Source: an uncultured Selenomonadales bacterium (lineage in GTDB: Bacteria; Bacillota_C; Negativicutes; Selenomonadales; Selenomonadaceae). Taken from it: 6,923 nt of DNA. Below are positions 4,662 to 6,923 of this stretch, in pieces. The stretch's first letter is position 1; every line of letters starts with the position of its first letter. A program made the translations under genes and the position numbers. The notes below the pieces were generated by a model, which did no database searches, had not been told where the DNA came from, and saw only the letters and a list, made by a program, of their open reading frames with translations. The stretch covers positions 1-6,923 of the forward strand of contig CALGGX010000080.1 in assembly GCA_937916025.1 (NCBI GenBank). Direction: 5' to 3'.

Positions 4662-6040
4662 CGGAAGGACTGATCTCAATCGACAAGCGCATACATAAAT
4701 TCCGGCAGGGCGGCGAATACATTCTGCTCGACATAAACAGCGGTGCGGTGCACGTCGTCGACGAGTTGATCTTCGACATCATGGATCGATTCGACGGCTC
4801 GAACGACGCGGAAGTGCTCGCCGCGCTCGATCGGAAATATCCCGCCGCCGATCTGAATGAAGCACTCGGCGAGTTGCATGAATTGATCGCCGCGCAATTG
4901 CTTTTCGCGCCGGAGATCGACGTGCCTCCGACATTCAATCAACTCGGCATCGTCAAATCGCTGTGTCTGATGGTCGCGCAGGATTGCAATCTTCGATGCA
5001 AATATTGTTTCGGCGACGGCGGTTCGTACGGCGCGCGCGGAGTGATGAGCGCGGAAGTCGGACGCGCGGCGGTCGATTTTATCATCAAACACTCGAGGAT
5101 GCGTCGGCATTGCGAAATCGATTTCTTCGGCGGCGAGCCTCTGATCAATTTCAAGACAGTCAAAGCCGTGACCGAATACGTCCGCGCGCGAGAGGTCGAG
5201 GCGAACAAGCAATTCAAACTCACGCTGACAACGAACGGAATGTTGCTGAACGACGGCGCGATCGATTGGCTGAATGACAACGACATCTCGCTCGTGTTGA
5301 GTCTCGACGGGCGGCGCGAAGTGCATGATGCAATGCGCCCCGATTCGACAGGGCATGGCTCGTACGATCGCGCGGTGCGGAATTTCAAGCGGCTGGTCGA
5401 CAGTCGCGGCGGCTCGAATTATTACATGCGCGGGACTTATACTCGGCGCAATCCGGATTTCACGGACGACGTTCTCGCGATGCACGACGCCGGTTTTGAT
5501 GTGTTGAGCGTGGAGCCGGCAGTGTTGAAAGACTCGCCGCTCGGGTTTACGTCGGACGATCTGCCGCGCATCAATCGCGAATACGATCGGCTGACGCAAG
5601 CATATCTCGAGCGTCGACGCGAGGGACGGGGATTTTTCTTCTTCCACTTCAACGTCGATCTGTCGAACGGACCGTGCGTGGCGAAGCGATTGTCGGGGTG
5701 CGGCGCGGGGCATGAATATTTCGCGGTCGACGTGAACGGCGAGTTGTATCCGTGTCATCAATTTGTGGGGCGCGAGCAATATCGCATGGGCACGGTGTTT
5801 GACGGCGTGGACGATCCGCGCGGCTGGTCGACGTACTTTCGGCAATCGCACGTGTTGAATAAGCCGAAGTGTCGGGAATGTTGGGCGCGATTTTACTGCT
5901 CGGGCGGATGCCATGCCAACGCGGATTTATTTCACGGCGACATTCGCGAGCCGTACCGGATCGGTTGCGAAATTCAGAAGAAGCGGCTCGAATGCGCGAT
6001 CTATGTTCAATCGATGATCGGAGGCGATTCGGATGGCTGA
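4646..6040 (+). CDS. scfB: Thioether-forming SCIFF peptide maturase (radical SAM, SPASM)
   Basis: Radical SAM enzyme that installs the thioether bridge(s) in the adjacent SCIFF peptide; the C. thermocellum homologue is CteB. From the ATG at 4646 it has 464 residues. Residues about 16-90 form an RRE-like domain (H-K-F, then L-L-D-I-N-S-G-A-V-H-V-V-D) that binds the precursor leader. The radical SAM core carries the 4Fe-4S motif C114-x3-C118-x2-C121 and G-G-E-P at 162-165. A C-terminal SPASM region holds auxiliary-cluster cysteines C344, C352, C370, C409, C412, C418, C422 and C441. The start is uncertain. The ATG at 4646 has no ribosome binding site, lies in the scfA terminator stem and is upstream of the predicted transcription start. 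GGAAGGA (4663-4669) instead points to a start near 4673-4679, where only ATC codons (or CTG 4670) are in frame; the family normally begins close to the H-K-F at residues 17-19. The 3' end overlaps the TRAP gene by 8 nt. Confidence 0.95.
   Translation: MAEFFSEGLISIDKRIHKFRQGGEYILLDINSGAVHVVDELIFDIMDRFDGSNDAEVLAALDRKYPAADLNEALGELHELIAAQLLFAPEIDVPPTFNQLGIVKSLCLMVAQDCNLRCKYCFGDGGSYGARGVMSAEVGRAAVDFIIKHSRMRRHCEIDFFGGEPLINFKTVKAVTEYVRAREVEANKQFKLTLTTNGMLLNDGAIDWLNDNDISLVLSLDGRREVHDAMRPDSTGHGSYDRAVRNFKRLVDSRGGSNYYMRGTYTRRNPDFTDDVLAMHDAGFDVLSVEPAVLKDSPLGFTSDDLPRINREYDRLTQAYLERRREGRGFFFFHFNVDLSNGPCVAKRLSGCGAGHEYFAVDVNGELYPCHQFVGREQYRMGTVFDGVDDPRGWSTYFRQSHVLNKPKCRECWARFYCSGGCHANADLFHGDIREPYRIGCEIQKKRLECAIYVQSMIGGDSDG
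4663..4669 (+). promoter_or_regulatory. Ribosome binding site that places the scfB start downstream of 4646
   Basis: GGAAGGA is the only good Shine-Dalgarno sequence near the 5' end of scfB. It lies inside the frame opened by the ATG at 4646, so it cannot serve that codon. The best-spaced in-frame codon is ATC at 4679-4681 (9 nt away); ATC 4673 and CTG 4670 are closer than usual. This implies a rare start codon or a sequence error. Confidence 0.5.
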
Positions 6041-6923
6041 TAAGAACATGACCTCGGAAGAAGTGCTGAAGAAATTCGACAGCGAGTCAAACACGATGCA
6101 ATACACCGGCTTGATGAAGAAATTCATCAGCGCGCTGGCGATTTCGTTTTCGATCTTCCAGCTGTACACGGCGGTGTTCGGAGTGCTCGACGCGTGGTTG
6201 CAACGCTCGATTCATCTCGGCTTCGGACTTGCGCTGTCGTTTTTGCTGTATCCGATGCGCAAGTCGTGGCGATATGACCGAGTGCATCCGCTCGACGCGC
6301 TGTTTGCATTTCTCGGCGCGGCGGCTCCGGCGTATATCGTAATCGAATACCGGCAATTGATCCTCCGCGCGGCGTTGCCTACGACGACGGATGTGATTGT
6401 CGGCTTGATCGGGATTTTTCTCGTGATCGAAGCGGCGCGTCGCGTGGTCGGCTTGCCTATGGTTTGCGTCGTGATGCTGTTCATAGCGTACGCGTTCGGC
6501 GGGCAATACATGCCGGGCGTATTGGCGCATCGCGGGCTCGACATTGACGAGTTTGTCAGCCACATCTTCTTCACGACCGAGGGCATTTTCGGCATACCGC
6601 TCGGCGTGTCGTCGACGTTCATATTCTTATTCATACTGTTCGGAGCGTATTTGGAATCGACCGGACTGGGGAAATTCTTCATCGACGCGGCGAATGCGAT
6701 TGCGGGTTGGGCGTCGGGAGGTCCGGCAAAAGTCGCCGTGCTCTCGAGCGGCTTGATGGGAACGGTCAGCGGCAGTTCGGTTGCGAATGTCGTGGGCACG
6801 GGCTCGTTGACGATTCCGATGATGAAGAAGCTCGGCTATCACAAGAATTTTGCGGGCGCGGTTGAAGCGGCGGCGTCGACGGGCGGACAATTGATGCCGC
6901 CGGTCATGGGCGCGGCGGCATTT
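6033..6923 (+). CDS. TRAP transporter fused permease (4TM/12TM, DctQM type), 5' part
   Basis: The frame opens at ATG 6033 and runs off the right edge after 297 codons without a stop. It is an integral membrane protein of the fused TRAP permease family, which normally has about 640-690 residues and imports organic acids or similar solutes using an ion gradient and a separate binding protein (often TAXI type). Hydrophobic segments are visible near residues 31-50, 61-74, 87-105, 120-135, 140-157 and 192-208. The family's conserved stretch follows at about 240-297 (G-S-S-V-A-N-V-V-G-T-G-S, I-P-M-M-K-K-L-G-Y, E-A-A-A-S-T-G-G-Q-L-M-P-P). GGAGG (6020-6024) is 8 nt upstream. The first 8 nt overlap the end of scfB in another frame, so translation is probably coupled to the maturase. 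The substrate is unknown; a binding-protein gene may follow outside the window. Confidence 0.93.
   Translation, partial: MADKNMTSEEVLKKFDSESNTMQYTGLMKKFISALAISFSIFQLYTAVFGVLDAWLQRSIHLGFGLALSFLLYPMRKSWRYDRVHPLDALFAFLGAAAPAYIVIEYRQLILRAALPTTTDVIVGLIGIFLVIEAARRVVGLPMVCVVMLFIAYAFGGQYMPGVLAHRGLDIDEFVSHIFFTTEGIFGIPLGVSSTFIFLFILFGAYLESTGLGKFFIDAANAIAGWASGGPAKVAVLSSGLMGTVSGSSVANVVGTGSLTIPMMKKLGYHKNFAGAVEAAASTGGQLMPPVMGAAAF

Noticed and set aside
4642..4698. 18-codon frame starting at ATG 4642 before scfB
   Set aside because: It has no ribosome binding site, lies within the terminator loop and upstream of the predicted transcription start.
4676..5914. 412-codon open frame antisense to scfB
   Set aside because: It is the mirror of a well-recognised gene, with arginine/histidine-rich composition, no ribosome binding site and no recognisable domain; long antisense frames are expected with this codon use.

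Overview
The window looks like chromosomal DNA of an anaerobic member of the Bacillota, from Clostridia or Negativicutes. The basis is a SCIFF peptide with its radical SAM maturase (a pair characteristic of that group), strong GGAGG-type ribosome binding sites, and several near-consensus sigma-A promoters with 17-bp spacers. The assignment to class is an inference. I see no mobile element, tRNA, rRNA or CRISPR array.

Left part (1-3448) is a signalling cluster. Three genes run leftward: a stand-alone HPt phosphotransfer protein (1687-2025), a solute-binding lipoprotein (634-1653) and a membrane-anchored sensor with a second, family-3 solute-binding domain (10-618). The sensor frame stops early and is probably frameshifted. 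Divergent from them is a response regulator with a GGDEF diguanylate cyclase domain and a degenerate second GGDEF-like domain (2129-3448). Together they suggest a route from extracellular ligand through binding proteins, membrane sensor, HPt and response regulator to cyclic-di-GMP. The kinase domain itself would lie beyond the left edge.

Middle part (3449-4421) begins with the intrinsic terminator of the regulator gene. It is followed at once by a consensus promoter, then a second hairpin terminator in the untranslated leader of a PHP-family phosphatase of the histidinol-phosphatase type. No other histidine genes are nearby.

Right part (4422-6923) is a ranthipeptide locus. A 49-residue SCIFF precursor (scfA, 4448-4597) has its own promoter overlapping the end of the PHP gene. 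Its terminator contains, inside the hairpin, a second promoter-like sequence for the maturase scfB (about 4646-6040), an RRE / radical SAM / SPASM enzyme. The maturase gene overlaps by 8 nt the start of a fused TRAP transporter permease (6033 to beyond the right edge). The precursor is thus expressed as a short separate unit, while the modifying enzyme and the transporter appear translationally coupled. The most interesting points are the nested terminator/promoter between scfA and scfB, the uncertain non-ATG start of scfB, and the pairing of a SCIFF system with a TRAP permease.
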